Source of the DNA: Duganella qianjiadongensis
Lineage (GTDB): Bacteria > Pseudomonadota > Gammaproteobacteria > Burkholderiales > Burkholderiaceae_D
Direction of reading: 5' to 3'
Assembly (NCBI RefSeq): GCF_009857915.1
Contig: NZ_WWCM01000009.1
Location: 62,001 to 126,000 of the forward strand
DNA length: 64,000 nt
The notes under the pieces are model-generated. The model was not told where the DNA came from and did not search any database. It was given only the letters and a program-made list of their open reading frames with translations. Positions 19,046 through 29,312 of this stretch are shown here, in pieces. How positions within the stretch are numbered: position 1 is the first letter of the stretch; every line of letters starts with the position of its first letter. Position numbers and translations under genes: made by a program.

Positions 19046-19987
19046 ATGAGACGACAAACCATCGCCGTGTTCGGCGAAGCACTGGTAGATGATTTCCTGA
19101 CCGAGCAGGTCGTGGGCGGCGCGCCGTTCAATGTGGCGCGCAATCTGGCGGCCTTCGGTGCCGCTACGCTGATGATTACCCGGGTGGGGCAGGACCAGAA
19201 CGGCGTGCTGCTGCGCAGCGAGTTCTCGCGCTTCGGCATGAGCGAGGCCGGTCTGCAGAGCGATCCGGTGGCGCCGACCGGGCGGGTGGTGGTGGAGCGT
19301 AACGATGGCGGCCACCGCTTCATCATCCTGCCCGATCAGGCTTACGACTATGTGGAAGCTTCCGCCGCGCTGACGGCTCTCAAGCAGGCGGCACCGGCTA
19401 CCATCTATTTCGGCACCATGGCGCAGCGTCATCCGTGCTCGCGCGGCACCCTGCGCGCGCTGCTCGAAACCACGCCGGCACAGCGCTATCTGGACCTGAA
19501 TGTGCGCGAGGGTCAGGTGACCGAACGCTGCGCTTTCGAATCGCTGCATCTGGCCGATGTGCTGAAGGTGAACGAGGATGAGCTGAAAGACCTGTTCCGC
19601 TGGTACACCCACACCCAGCCCGGCACCAGCGCCATGGATAGCAAGGAAATGATCGATGCCTGCTTCAATCTGATGCGCACTTTCAGCCTGCAGGGTATGA
19701 TCGTCACGCTAGGCGAACGGGGCGCCATGCACTTCAGTGCCGATGGTGTGGTGACCACCAGCACGCCAGCTGCCGCACCGGCGCAGATTGTCGATACGGT
19801 GGGCGCAGGCGATGCGTTTTCTTCCGTGTTCCTGTATGGCCAGACGCAGGGCTGGCCGCTGGCGCTGACGCTGGACCGTGCCAATGCCTTTGCCGGCGCC
19901 ATCTGCGGCGTGGCTGGCGCCGTGCCTAAGGATCTGGCGTTTTACAAACCGTGGCTGGCGGCCTGGCAGCAGGGAGCGCAGGCATGA
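19046..19987 (+). CDS. PfkB-family fructokinase
   Basis: A 313-residue ribokinase-superfamily sugar kinase. It has the substrate-side motif VGGAPFNVARNLAAFG and the ATP/catalytic motif DTVGAGDAFSSVFLYG with the catalytic Asp. Between amylosucrase, which frees fructose, and a sucrose permease, fructose 6-phosphorylation is the natural role; this is inferred from context. It begins five bases after the amylosucrase stop and its stop overlaps the permease start by four bases (ATGA), so translation is coupled. Confidence 0.9.
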   Translation: MRRQTIAVFGEALVDDFLTEQVVGGAPFNVARNLAAFGAATLMITRVGQDQNGVLLRSEFSRFGMSEAGLQSDPVAPTGRVVVERNDGGHRFIILPDQAYDYVEASAALTALKQAAPATIYFGTMAQRHPCSRGTLRALLETTPAQRYLDLNVREGQVTERCAFESLHLADVLKVNEDELKDLFRWYTHTQPGTSAMDSKEMIDACFNLMRTFSLQGMIVTLGERGAMHFSADGVVTTSTPAAAPAQIVDTVGAGDAFSSVFLYGQTQGWPLALTLDRANAFAGAICGVAGAVPKDLAFYKPWLAAWQQGAQA

Positions 19988-21291
19988 AGCCGCGCCTGTC
20001 GTTCTGGCAGATCATCAATATGAATATCGGTTTCTTCGGTATTCAGTTCAGCTTCGGTCTGCAGCAGAGCAGCATGAGCCCGATCTACAAATACTTGGGC
20101 GCCGACGAAGCCAGCCTGCCTTACCTGTGGCTGGCCGGCCCCATGACAGGGCTGCTGGTGCAGCCGCTGATCGGCGCCATGAGCGACCGCACGGTCACGC
20201 GCTGGGGCCGCCGCACGCCCTATTTCCTGATCGGCGCCATCCTGTGCAGTCTGGGCCTGCTGGCCATGCCGTTCAGCCCCACGCTGTGGTTCGCGGCCAG
20301 CCTGCTGTGGATACTCGATGCGGCCAACAATGTGACGATGGAGCCTTACCGCGCTTTCGTCAGCGACAAGCTGGACCCGTCGCAGCATAGTCTGGGCTTT
20401 CTGACCCAGAGCGCGTTTACGGGGCTGGGCCAGACGCTGGCCTATCTGACGCCGTCGCTGCTGGTATGGGCCGGCATGAACAAGGATGCCGTCAATAGCC
20501 ACCACATTCCCCATATCGTGATCGTGGCATTTCTGATCGGCGCGGTGTTCTCCATCAGCTCCGTGCTGTGGACGTTGAAAACCACGCCGGAACTGCCGCT
20601 CACGCCAGCCGAGCTGGACGCCATCCGCGCCCAGCCCAGCGGCTGGCGCCATACGCTGGCCGATGTGGCCAGCGCCGTGCGCGAAATGCCCGACACCATG
20701 AAGCAGCTGGCCTGGGTCAAGCTGTTCCAGTGGTACGCCATGTTCTGCTACTGGCAGTACATCATGCTGTCGCTGGCCACCACTATTTATGGCACTACCG
20801 ACCCGGCTTCCGCAGGCTTCCGCGATGCGGGCCTGCTGACCGGTCAGGTGGGGGCGTTCTATAACGCGATAGCCTTTGTGGGGGCGCTGGCCATGGTGCC
20901 GTTCACGCGCCGTTATGGCCCGCAACGCAGCCACAGTGTCTGCCTCGCGCTGGCCGGTGCAGGCATGCTGCTGATCCCGCAGATTCACAATCCGCTGCTG
21001 CTGTTCATACCCATGGTGGGCATCGGTCTGGCATGGGCCAGCATCATGGGCAATCCGTATGTGATGCTGGCCGGCTGCATCCCGCCCGAGCGCACCGGCG
21101 TCTATATGGGTATCTTCAATATGTTTATCGTGATTCCGATGATTATCCAGATCTTCACGCTGCCGCTGTACTACCAGAGTCTGCTGGGCGGCAATCCGGA
21201 AAACGTGATCCGGCTGGCAGGTGTGCTGATGCTGTGCGGTGCGCTGGCCGTGCTGAAGGTCAAAACGCGTGTACTGGCAGTTTCCCATTAA
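19984..21291 (+). CDS. SLC45/GPH-type sucrose:proton symporter
   Basis: A 435-residue major facilitator protein with twelve predicted helices. [20 protein letters not shown] is the loop 2-3 signature (D-R-x-x-x-R-x-G-R-R-x-P) of sucrose permeases of the SUC/SLC45 group. It would carry sucrose, or a related alpha-glucoside, across the inner membrane to amylosucrase. The start at 19984 overlaps the kinase stop. A strong terminator follows. Together with the TonB-dependent receptor downstream it makes a two-membrane uptake route. Confidence 0.9.
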   Translation: MKPRLSFWQIINMNIGFFGIQFSFGLQQSSMSPIYKYLGADEASLPYLWLAGPMTGLLVQPLIGAMSDRTVTRWGRRTPYFLIGAILCSLGLLAMPFSPTLWFAASLLWILDAANNVTMEPYRAFVSDKLDPSQHSLGFLTQSAFTGLGQTLAYLTPSLLVWAGMNKDAVNSHHIPHIVIVAFLIGAVFSISSVLWTLKTTPELPLTPAELDAIRAQPSGWRHTLADVASAVREMPDTMKQLAWVKLFQWYAMFCYWQYIMLSLATTIYGTTDPASAGFRDAGLLTGQVGAFYNAIAFVGALAMVPFTRRYGPQRSHSVCLALAGAGMLLIPQIHNPLLLFIPMVGIGLAWASIMGNPYVMLAGCIPPERTGVYMGIFNMFIVIPMIIQIFTLPLYYQSLLGGNPENVIRLAGVLMLCGALAVLKVKTRVLAVSH

Positions 21292-21322
21292 CATACGCCG
21301 GCAGTATTTTTCACGCCTGATA

Positions 21323-21356
21323 AACGGCCAGCCCTGATGGGCTGGCCGTTTTGTTT
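21323..21356 (+). terminator. Rho-independent terminator of the sucrose operon
   Basis: AACGGCCAGCCC (21323-21334) pairs with GGGCTGGCCGTT (21339-21350) across a TGAT loop, followed by TTTTGTTTT. Confidence 0.9.
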
Positions 21357-21431
21357 TGACGGCGCCGCAGATTGTCGGTTGTGCCGCAAGTGCTGTTTTC
21401 AGTCCTGACGCCGGGTTCTCTGGAAATAGAT

Positions 21432-21445
21432 TGCAAACGATTGCA
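21432..21445. promoter_or_regulatory. LacI-type operator, upstream site of the TonB receptor gene
   Basis: TGCAAACGATTGCA is the same 14-mer as the sites in the ABC-transporter intergenic region. No -10 box sits at the matching distance, so it is probably an auxiliary operator or serves a remote promoter. The remaining 21446-21683 stretch is AT-rich with no gene. Confidence 0.65.
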
Positions 21446-21683
21446 TTAATTTTCAATAAAGCGTTGTTTTACGCCGACAGACAAGGCATGGACATAAGCG
21501 TAGTATGATTCGAGAGGTTTGCATGATTTCAATAAAAATTTCATTTAAATGCTCTTTTTTGAGCGATTTTTTGTGTTTTTGTAGGCTGAATTCGGGTTTC
21601 TTTACAATTTTTCCGTATGTTTTTGGCATTATTGGCAGTGTCTAAAGGTCGAAAAGTTACTTTCAAAAACAGAAGTAAGTTTA

Positions 21684-21721
21684 TGAAAACGATTGTAATG
21701 AGGCCTTTGCATTGCTAGAAT
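21684..21721 (+). promoter_or_regulatory. Promoter and variant LacI operator of the TonB receptor gene
   Basis: TGAAAACGATTGTA (21684-21697) differs from the repeated operator at two symmetric positions. It overlaps a -35 box TTGTAA (21693-21698), 17 bp before TAGAAT (21716-21721). The layout matches the amylosucrase promoter. Confidence 0.65.
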
Positions 21722-21784
21722 TTGTTATGTCAGATATCGGTCAGAACCGGTAAGTGGCTAACACAAAACCTATTAGGAGATAGA

Positions 21785-24301
21785 ATGAACTCGTTGAAGA
21801 AACGCGCCATCTGCGCTGCTGTTAGTTCCATCTTTGTCGCAGGTGGCGCTGCGCAAGCCCAGGATGCTGCTCAAGCAGCTGGCAAGACGTCGAGCGAGCT
21901 CGACCTGAATCAGGTGATCGTGACCGGTACCTCGCAGGCCAAATCGAAAATGCGCAGCTCGCTGTCGGTTACCGACATCGACGCGGAACAGATCAAGAAT
22001 CTGGGTGCCCACAACGAAACCGAAATCATGTTGCTGATTCCGGGCATCCGTACCGATGCCGGCGCCGGTCCTGGCGGTAACGCCAACATCACCGTACGCG
22101 GCCTGCCTATCTCCTCGGGCGGTTCGAAATACGTACAGCTGCAGGAAGATGGTTTGCCGACCGTACAGTTCGGCGACATGAACTTCTCGAACAATGACTA
22201 CTGGACCCGTTTCGATAACAGCGTCGATCACATCCAGACCCTGCGCGGCGGTTCTTCGGCCGTGTTTGCATCGCAGGCGCCGGGCGCTGTGCTGAACTAC
22301 ATCAGCAAAACCGGCAAGGAAAAAGGCGGCTCGATCGGCGTGACGCGCGGTCTGAACTACAACGAGACCCGGGTGGATGGCGATGTCGGCGGCCAGCTGG
22401 CACCGGACCTGTACTTCCATCTGGGCGGCTACCACCGTCAGGGCGAAGGCGCGCGCCACGCCACTGCCAACGCTCTGAACGGCTACCAGCTCAAGGGTAA
22501 TATCACCAAAGAATTCAACGGCGGCAAAGGCTATGTGCGCGCTAACTTCAAGGTGCTGGACGAGCATGCACCGACCACGCCGCAGGCCTTCCTGCAGGCG
22601 AGCCAGAACGGCAGCTCGGTCGGCGGCTTCTCGCTGCTGCCTGGCTATGACGGCAGCCGCGATTCGCAGTACTCGCGCTACAACTCGTCGGTGACCAGCA
22701 TCGATCCGCTGACCCGCACCGTGAGCAATGCTTCGCTGACCGACGGTATCACCTCGAAGTCGAACTCCTTCGGTCTGGAGTTCCACAACGAACTCGATAG
22801 CGGCTACACCGTTGATAACAAATTCCGTATGTCGCGCAACTCGGGCGCTTTCAATGCCCAGTTCTGGAACGTCATGACGCTCGATAACATGCTGAGCGGT
22901 TTCGGCGCCGGCACCACGGCCAAGTACTACAACGGCCCGCAAGCTGGCCAGACGGTCACCGCCGCCAACCTGCAAACGGGGCTGGTATCGCAAGGTGCTG
23001 CCATCAACGTGACCACGCCGGATATGGGCAATCTGGTTAACGACCTGTCGGTATCCAAGCAGTTCAAACTCGATAGCGCAACGCTCGATCTGCGTGCCGG
23101 TCTGTTCAATTCGCGTCAGAACGTGGTACAGCGCTGGTCGATCAGCGAGCGTCTGGTACAGGCCAGCCAGGACGGCGCCGTGATCGATGCCTTCGATCGC
23201 AGCGGTGCAGCGCTGACCACTGCCGGTCTGACCGGCTACAACAACCAGTGGGGCGGCTGCTGCGCGCGTGACGTGGATGCCCACTTCACCACCACGGCAC
23301 CTTATCTGGGCCTGAACATGACGGTGGGCGATGTCGATCTGGACGCCGGCGTACGTCGCGAGTCGTTCTCGGCTGATGGTAGTTATGCTGCCGGCAGCCG
23401 CAAGACCTATGACGTCAATGGCGACGGCGTGATCAGCGCAGCGGAAAAGAACGTCTACCTGATCGATCCGACCGCACAGCGCGGTCTGGTCAATTACACC
23501 GTGCGTTACAACAACTACTCGCTGGGTGCTAACTACCGCGTCAATAACAACCTGAGCACCTTCGTCCACTACAGCGAAGGTAACCGTGCGATTGCTGACC
23601 GTCTGCTGTTCTCGGCTAACATCGATGCAGCTTCGGGTTTGCTGACCGCTGGTGGTGCAACGGCTGCGGTGGCTCCGGTTAAACAGAGCGAAGTGGGCGT
23701 GAAATACCGCGGCCGTGCCGATGGCATGTCCTACGGCTTGTCGGCGACCTACTTCCACTCGACCACCAAAGAGTTTGATTACGACCAGACCCGTCAGGAT
23801 GATCCGGCCAAGCCTAACTACCAGGGTCCTAAGCTGAACGTCGTGGGCTACAAGTCGGATGGTGTGGAAATGGAAGCCGCCGGTTCGGTGGGCAACTTCG
23901 CGCTGAACGTCAACATGGTGTACTCGACCGCGCCATTCACTTCGAATCTGGGCAATCCTAGCGTGATCGGTCTGGAATCGAGCGGCGTACCGAAATTCCG
24001 TTACACCATCTCGCCACGCTACTCGTTCGAGAAAGCTGTGATCGGCGCCACCATCCGTGGCCAGACCAAGGTCTTCGCCGATGGCGGCAATACCACCACC
24101 ATCGACGGTCACTATGTGGTCAACGGTTTCGTGAACTACGATTTCGGCGGCGGCATCACCGGTTCGTTCAATGTCAGCAATCTGTTCGACAAAGTCTACC
24201 CGACTGCAGATGGTGGCTTCGTCGCCGGTTCGAAGAAAGTGTTTGGCGCAGGTCTGGAAACTGGCCGCACCTTCAGCGCTTCGCTGCGTTACAACTTCTA
24301 A
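21785..24301 (+). CDS. TonB-dependent outer-membrane receptor (sugar-type)
   Basis: An 838-residue outer-membrane barrel with an N-terminal plug. The signal peptide ends near AQAQ. The TonB-box/plug region begins around LNQVIVTGTSQAKSK, with plug motifs TEIMLLIPGIRTDAG and NITVRGLP; the C-terminus ends in the aromatic SLRYNF expected of barrel proteins. AGGAG precedes the ATG at 21785. Its promoter shares the sugar-locus operator, so it should bring an oligosaccharide such as sucrose or raffinose into the periplasm; the substrate is inferred. Family members in metal uptake cannot be excluded by sequence alone. There is no SusD partner. Confidence 0.88.
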   Translation: MNSLKKRAICAAVSSIFVAGGAAQAQDAAQAAGKTSSELDLNQVIVTGTSQAKSKMRSSLSVTDIDAEQIKNLGAHNETEIMLLIPGIRTDAGAGPGGNANITVRGLPISSGGSKYVQLQEDGLPTVQFGDMNFSNNDYWTRFDNSVDHIQTLRGGSSAVFASQAPGAVLNYISKTGKEKGGSIGVTRGLNYNETRVDGDVGGQLAPDLYFHLGGYHRQGEGARHATANALNGYQLKGNITKEFNGGKGYVRANFKVLDEHAPTTPQAFLQASQNGSSVGGFSLLPGYDGSRDSQYSRYNSSVTSIDPLTRTVSNASLTDGITSKSNSFGLEFHNELDSGYTVDNKFRMSRNSGAFNAQFWNVMTLDNMLSGFGAGTTAKYYNGPQAGQTVTAANLQTGLVSQGAAINVTTPDMGNLVNDLSVSKQFKLDSATLDLRAGLFNSRQNVVQRWSISERLVQASQDGAVIDAFDRSGAALTTAGLTGYNNQWGGCCARDVDAHFTTTAPYLGLNMTVGDVDLDAGVRRESFSADGSYAAGSRKTYDVNGDGVISAAEKNVYLIDPTAQRGLVNYTVRYNNYSLGANYRVNNNLSTFVHYSEGNRAIADRLLFSANIDAASGLLTAGGATAAVAPVKQSEVGVKYRGRADGMSYGLSATYFHSTTKEFDYDQTRQDDPAKPNYQGPKLNVVGYKSDGVEMEAAGSVGNFALNVNMVYSTAPFTSNLGNPSVIGLESSGVPKFRYTISPRYSFEKAVIGATIRGQTKVFADGGNTTTIDGHYVVNGFVNYDFGGGITGSFNVSNLFDKVYPTADGGFVAGSKKVFGAGLETGRTFSASLRYNF

Positions 24302-24357
24302 GCGGGTACAAGGCGCCGCCCGAGCAGCAACAGGCGGCGCGTGGCAAAGCTAGTATG

Positions 24358-24395
24358 AAAACTGCCGGGAGGCTTGCTCCCGGCAGTTTTTTTTT
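24358..24395 (+). terminator. Rho-independent terminator after the TonB receptor
   Basis: AAAACTGCCGGGAG (24358-24371) pairs with CTCCCGGCAGTTTT (24377-24390) across a five-base loop, followed by nine T in total. It also separates the receptor from the convergent halogenase gene. Confidence 0.92.
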
Positions 24396-24493
24396 GCTTA
24401 TTGATGCTGCAACGTAGGCGGAACTGGAACAGGAGATCAGGACGGGGAGAGAACAGCGTGGGCACGGCGGCCCACGCTAGGGATGCGCTGCGC

Positions 24494-25999
24494 TCAGGCG
24501 GCAGCGCAGTGCTGGCGGATGTAGTCGGCGTGGCTAGGCATGGCGGTGGCGGCGCGCACCATGGCCTGACGCTGCTGTTCCAGCATGTCGCGGTTGGCGC
24601 CGCCACGCAGCGACAGCAGCGGGTCGGTCTGCTGCGGGATGTTGTTCTGACCGATGTGCACGGCCAGCCATGAGGCATTGCCGAACAAATCCATGCCTTC
24701 CGTGACCAGCCGGCCATAGCGGCGGAAGTGGTCGATCTTGTACTGCAGCGTATCGGGAATCGACATGGCGCTGCAATAGCGCCACAGCGGCGCATCGTCG
24801 CGGCTGGTGAGCTTGTAGTGCAGGATCAGGAAATCGCGGATGCGTTCGAATTCGTGCACGCCGATGCGGTTGTACTCGGCGGTGACCAGCGGATCGAAAT
24901 CACGGTTAGGGAACAGCGCCAGCAGGCGCGAAATACCGGATTGCACCAGATGCAGGCTGGTCGATTCCAGCGGTTCGAGGAAGCCGCTGGACAAGCCCAG
25001 CGCCACCACATTGCGATGCCACAGCTGCTGGCGGCGCCCGGTGGTAAAGCGTAGCGGGCGCGGCTCGGCCAAGGCCTTGCCATCCAGATGGGCCAGCAGC
25101 GTGCTGGCCGCCTTGTCGTCGTCGAGGAACTGGCTGGAATAGACATAGCCGTTGCCGATGCGGTGCTGCAGCGGGATGCGCCACTGCCAGCCGGCCTCGC
25201 GCGCCGTCGAGCGGGTATAAGGCAGCAGGCTGGGGCTGGAAGCGCAAGGTACGGCCATGGCGCGGTCGCAGGGCAGCCAGTGACTCCAGTCGTCATAGCC
25301 TACGCCCAGCGTCTGGCCGATCAGCAGGGCGCGGAAGCCGGAGCAGTCGAGGAACAGATCGCCCTCCACTGTGCGCCCATCGAGCAGACACACGCGGCTG
25401 ACGAAGCCATCTTCTGGCCGTAAATCGGCGTGGCTGATACGGCCTTCCACCCGCGTGACGCCGCGTGCTTCCGAGACTTCGCGCAGATAGCGCGCGTACA
25501 GACCTGCATCGAAATGGTAGGCGTAATCGTAGGAGGACAGCACCGAACGGGGATCGCGGCTGGGCGGGGCGAAGCGGTCGCGGCTAGCGGCGGCCCAGGC
25601 CATCGAATACTGGTCGAGCGCGGGCATGCCGGGCTGCTGGCAAGCCTGTAGCCAGTGCTGGTGCAGCGGCAGCAGATCGAACTGGATGCCATGCGGTCCG
25701 AACGGGTGGAAATAGCGCTTGCCCTGTTGCGCCCAGTCGACAAATTCGATGCCCAGCTTGAAAGTGCCCTGGGTGCGCTTGAGGAAATCCGTTTCGTTGA
25801 TGCCCACCATCTGGTTGAAAGTCTTGATGGGCGGGATGGTGGCTTCGCCTACGCCTACCGTGCCGATTTCTTCCGACTCCACCAGCGTGATGGCGCAGTT
25901 GCGGCCAACGGCAGCCGATAGCGCAGCAGCGGCCATCCAGCCGGCCGAGCCGCCGCCGACAATGACGATGCTGCGCAGTTTGCGGGGATCAGTTTGCAT
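24494..25999 (-). CDS. Flavin-dependent tryptophan-halogenase-family protein
   Basis: A 501-residue FAD enzyme. It has the dinucleotide-binding GGGSAGW (15-21), the family fingerprint WQWRIP (271-276), the Lys81 in GTFKLGIEF matching the catalytic Lys of PrnA/RebH, and [13 protein letters not shown] with the conserved Glu. It should bind reduced FAD and make hypohalous acid, but the substrate is unknown; many relatives sit beside TonB receptors in sugar loci and have no known natural product. Here it is the last gene of the gal operon, 66 bp after galE, with AGGAG before its ATG. No flavin reductase gene is adjacent. Confidence 0.85.
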   Translation of the reverse strand: MQTDPRKLRSIVIVGGGSAGWMAAAALSAAVGRNCAITLVESEEIGTVGVGEATIPPIKTFNQMVGINETDFLKRTQGTFKLGIEFVDWAQQGKRYFHPFGPHGIQFDLLPLHQHWLQACQQPGMPALDQYSMAWAAASRDRFAPPSRDPRSVLSSYDYAYHFDAGLYARYLREVSEARGVTRVEGRISHADLRPEDGFVSRVCLLDGRTVEGDLFLDCSGFRALLIGQTLGVGYDDWSHWLPCDRAMAVPCASSPSLLPYTRSTAREAGWQWRIPLQHRIGNGYVYSSQFLDDDKAASTLLAHLDGKALAEPRPLRFTTGRRQQLWHRNVVALGLSSGFLEPLESTSLHLVQSGISRLLALFPNRDFDPLVTAEYNRIGVHEFERIRDFLILHYKLTSRDDAPLWRYCSAMSIPDTLQYKIDHFRRYGRLVTEGMDLFGNASWLAVHIGQNNIPQQTDPLLSLRGGANRDMLEQQRQAMVRAATAMPSHADYIRQHCAAA

Positions 26000-26065
26000 A
26001 AATTTCTCCTAAGCGTGGAACGCTGGACGGTGGTTGATTATTGCGACAAATTCCGCAGGGCGCAA

Positions 26066-27079
26066 TCACTGGTAGCCCTCAGGATTGCTACTCTGCCAGC
26101 GCCACGTATCGGCGCACATCTGCTCCAGCGTACGGCGCGCCTGCCAGCCCAGCAATTGCCGGGCTTTGCCGGCATCGGCATAGCACTGGGCGATATCGCC
26201 GGGGCGGCGTGGCGCAATCTGATAGGGCAGTTCGCGCCCGCAGGCTGCGCTGAATGCCTTCAGCACTTCCAGCACGCTGTAGCCACGGCCCGTGCCGAGG
26301 TTGACGGTAAAGCTGTCGGCGCCATCGAGCAGGTGGCGCAGTGCGGCGACATGGCCTTCGGCCAGATCCGACACGTGAATGTAATCGCGCAGGCCGGTGC
26401 CATCGGGTGTGGGATAGTCGCCGCCCCAGATGTTGAGGAAGGGACGCTTGCCGCCTGCTACCTGTGCCACATAAGGCATCAGGTTATTCGGTACGCCCTG
26501 CGGGTGCTCGCCTATGCTGCCGCTGGGATGGGCACCCACCGGATTGAAATAGCGCAGCAGCGCAGCACGCCATGCCGGCTGGGCTGCCAGCAGGCCCGCT
26601 ATCATGCTCTCGGCCACCACTTTGCTGCAACCGTAGGGGCTAGTGTGCTGTAGCGGGAAGTCCTCGGTAATCGGCACGCTGGCAGGATCGCCGTACACGG
26701 TAGCGCTGCTGGAGAACACCAGCTTGCGGCATCCGGCTTGCTCCATCGCCTGCATCAGCCGTATCAGGCCGGTGATGTTGTTGTCGAAGTATTTGAGCGG
26801 CTGGGCAACGCTTTCCCCTACCGCTTTGTGGGCAGCGAAATGGATCACTGCCTGTACCTGATGCTGTTCCAGCAGACCGCGCAGCAGCGCCACATCGGCC
26901 ACGTCGCCGCGCGCGTGCAGTACGGGCTGGCCAGTCAGCTGTTCCAGCCGTGCCAGCACAGCCGGATGGCTATTCGAAAAATCGTCAAGAATGATGGGAC
27001 GGTAGCCGGCTTCGCACAGCGCCACATAAGTGTGGCTGCCGATGTAGCCGGCGCCGCCGGTGAGTAGGATGGAAGTCAT
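26066..27079 (-). CDS. galE: UDP-glucose 4-epimerase
   Basis: Interconverts UDP-galactose and UDP-glucose in the Leloir pathway. A 337-residue short-chain dehydrogenase-type enzyme with the NAD-binding GGAGYIGSH at the N-terminus, the catalytic Ser in FSSSATVYG and the Tyr/Lys pair in SPYGCSKV. The C-terminal ARRTLEQMCADTWRWQ is typical. It follows the LacI regulator by 37 bp in the leftward gal operon. Confidence 0.97.
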   Translation of the reverse strand: MTSILLTGGAGYIGSHTYVALCEAGYRPIILDDFSNSHPAVLARLEQLTGQPVLHARGDVADVALLRGLLEQHQVQAVIHFAAHKAVGESVAQPLKYFDNNITGLIRLMQAMEQAGCRKLVFSSSATVYGDPASVPITEDFPLQHTSPYGCSKVVAESMIAGLLAAQPAWRAALLRYFNPVGAHPSGSIGEHPQGVPNNLMPYVAQVAGGKRPFLNIWGGDYPTPDGTGLRDYIHVSDLAEGHVAALRHLLDGADSFTVNLGTGRGYSVLEVLKAFSAACGRELPYQIAPRRPGDIAQCYADAGKARQLLGWQARRTLEQMCADTWRWQSSNPEGYQ

Positions 27080-27116
27080 GGTTGGTAGCAGCTAGAGTGG
27101 GTGGTTACAGATCGCA

Positions 27117-28148
27117 TTAAAGGGTACGCACGCTGTGGCGCTGCACCAGCGGGCAGTCAGTCTGGATCAGGCGGCGGCGCGGCGGGGCCTTGCTGGCGGC
27201 TTGTTCCAGCAGCGTTTCCACGGCAGCGTAGCCCATGTCGTAATTCGGTAGTTCCATGGTGGTCAGCGGCGGATGGGTGTGGCGCGAGATTTCCTGATCG
27301 TCGTAGCCCATCACGGAAATATCCTCGGGCACGCGCAAGCCCAGCTGCTTGACGGCTTCCAGCGCACCGAGCGCCATCAGATCGTTGGCGCAGAAAATTG
27401 CGCTCGGTGGCTGCGGACTTTGCAGCAACGCCATGGCGCCGTCGAAGCCGGTGCCGGACATCCAGTCGCCTGCTTTGACCAGTGCCGGGTCGTAGCTGAT
27501 GCCGGCGGCGGCCAGCGCGCGCCGGTAGCCGCTCAGGCGCTGCTGCGCCGCCATCATCCACGCTTCGCCATTGATAAAGCCGATACGCCGGTGGCCCATG
27601 CTGAGCAGATATTCGGTGGCCGCCTGACCGCCGGCCAGTTCGGCAGGCAGCACGCTGGGCAGCTTTTGCGCCGGGTCCTGACAGTTGAGCAGCACGGTGG
27701 GCAGCTCCAGCAGGGCAGCCGGCACCTGTACCTGCCGTGTGAAAACGGTGGAGTAGATCCAGCCCAGCAGGCCGGGCTGGGCTTGCAGACAGGCGATCGC
27801 CGCCGCTTCCTGTTCGGGCTTGCCGCGCGTAACCACCAGCTGCACGGTGTAGCCGTGCTGCCATGCGGCGTCGCGCGCGCCATCGAGGCTGACGACCGGA
27901 TGGGGGCTGGTGGAAATCTCGTCAACCAGATAGCCGATGGTGGTGGGCTGCGCTTCGCGCGCCGGAGCTTTTTGCTGGGCTTGCGGCAGCTGGTAATTGA
28001 GTGCCTGTGCAGCCGCCAGCACCCGGCTGCGGGTCTCGGCCGACAGACGCGCGCTGGTGACGTGATTGAGCACCATCGACACGGTCGATTGCGACACGGC
28101 CGCCGCCTTGGCGACGTCGGTCATGGTGGTGCTGCGCCGGCGTGTCAT
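27117..28148 (-). CDS. LacI-family regulator inside the gal operon
   Basis: A 343-residue regulator. The HTH reads MTDVAKAAAVSQSTVSMVLN; the effector domain ends with VMGYDDQEISRHTHPPLTTM. The start at 28148 overlaps the galK stop by four bases (ATGA), so it is translated with galK and forms part of the operon it may control. It is the second LacI protein of the sugar locus. Which of the two binds the repeated operators cannot be told from sequence. Confidence 0.9.
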   Translation of the reverse strand: MTRRRSTTMTDVAKAAAVSQSTVSMVLNHVTSARLSAETRSRVLAAAQALNYQLPQAQQKAPAREAQPTTIGYLVDEISTSPHPVVSLDGARDAAWQHGYTVQLVVTRGKPEQEAAAIACLQAQPGLLGWIYSTVFTRQVQVPAALLELPTVLLNCQDPAQKLPSVLPAELAGGQAATEYLLSMGHRRIGFINGEAWMMAAQQRLSGYRRALAAAGISYDPALVKAGDWMSGTGFDGAMALLQSPQPPSAIFCANDLMALGALEAVKQLGLRVPEDISVMGYDDQEISRHTHPPLTTMELPNYDMGYAAVETLLEQAASKAPPRRRLIQTDCPLVQRHSVRTL

Positions 28149-29308
28149 GGCAGGATGGCCGCACCGGCAGCGGGGTAGCACACATGCACCACGGCCTGCT
28201 CGCCTTCTGGCGAGCGGTAGTGGGCCAGCACATGTTCGCGCACGGCAGCAACGCGCTCGGCTGGCAGCAGCGCCACGGCGCAGCCGCCAAAGCCACCGCC
28301 CGTCATGCGGGCGCCGCCCTGCGGGCCGATGGCCTGCTGCAGCAACGCGACCAGCTGGTCGATGGCCGGCACGGTGATGGCGAAATCATCGCGCATCGAT
28401 ACATGCGAGGCGGCCATCAGTTCGCCCATGCGTTGCAGATTGCCGCTAGCCAGTGCCGCCACGGCCTGCTCGGCGCGCGCGCTGTCGGTAATGATGTGGC
28501 GCGCCCGTCGGGCAATGGTGGCGTCCAGCGTGGCGCTGTACTGCTCCAGTAAGGGCAGGCTGGCGTCGCGCAGCTTGGATACGCCCATGGCCAGCGCGGC
28601 TGCTTCGCACTGCTGGCGGCGCAGATTGTATTCGCCGTCGACCAGACCGCGCCGTACCTTGGATTCGACGATCATGATGGCCACGCCGGCCGGCATGGGT
28701 ACGGGTGTGCTGGCCAGCGAGCGGCAGTCGATCAGCAGGGCGTGCCCGGCTTGCCCGCAGGCTGAAATCAGCTGGTCCATGATGCCGCACTTGCAGCCGA
28801 CAAATTCGTTTTCGGCGCGCTGGGCCAGCCGGGCCAGCATCTGGTTATCGAGCTGGTCCAGCCCGAATAGCTGGCGCAGCGCCACGCACAGTGCGACTTC
28901 CAGCGAGGCCGAGGAGGATAGCCCGGCTCCCAGCGGCACATTGCCGGCGATGGCCAGATTGACGCCGCAGGCCGGCATGCCGGCAGCGCGCAGTACGCTC
29001 AGCACACCCCGCACGTAATCGGGCCAGCCGCCTTGCGGGTGATGGGCGATGGGCAGTGCGGCGCCGAACTGGTCGCCGGCGTCGGCGAAATCGGCTGCCA
29101 CTACATGGATCTGGTCATCGTCACGTTTGCCGGCGGCGACCAGTGTGGCGAAATCGAGTGCGCAAGGCAGCACATAGCCGTCGTTGTAGTCGGTATGCTC
29201 GCCGATCAGGTTGACGCGTCCCGGCGCCTGCGCCACCACCGCGGGCGCGCTGCCGTAAGCCTTGCTGAAGGCGGCCAGCACGCGCTGCTGTTGCAGAGTA
29301 TGCGGCAT
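28145..29308 (-). CDS. galK: Galactokinase
   Basis: Phosphorylates alpha-D-galactose to galactose 1-phosphate with ATP. The 387-residue GHMP kinase has the galactokinase signature GRVNLIGEHTDYNDGYVLP, the ATP loop PLGAGLSSSASLEVA, and the C-terminal MTGGGFGGCAVAL. The ATG at 29308 is preceded by GGAGG lying within the end of galT, four bases from the galT stop. Confidence 0.97.
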   Translation of the reverse strand: MPHTLQQQRVLAAFSKAYGSAPAVVAQAPGRVNLIGEHTDYNDGYVLPCALDFATLVAAGKRDDDQIHVVAADFADAGDQFGAALPIAHHPQGGWPDYVRGVLSVLRAAGMPACGVNLAIAGNVPLGAGLSSSASLEVALCVALRQLFGLDQLDNQMLARLAQRAENEFVGCKCGIMDQLISACGQAGHALLIDCRSLASTPVPMPAGVAIMIVESKVRRGLVDGEYNLRRQQCEAAALAMGVSKLRDASLPLLEQYSATLDATIARRARHIITDSARAEQAVAALASGNLQRMGELMAASHVSMRDDFAITVPAIDQLVALLQQAIGPQGGARMTGGGFGGCAVALLPAERVAAVREHVLAHYRSPEGEQAVVHVCYPAAGAAILP

Positions 29309-29312
29309 GTTG

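Noticed and set aside
17115-19082. A 655-codon minus-strand frame opposite amylosucrase
   Set aside because: It is a mirror of the GH13 gene; its Gln/Arg/His-rich product has no family character.
21773-24112. A 779-codon minus-strand frame opposite the TonB receptor gene
   Set aside because: It lies wholly within the receptor gene, which has signal peptide, plug motifs and aromatic C-terminus. The antisense product shows no domain.
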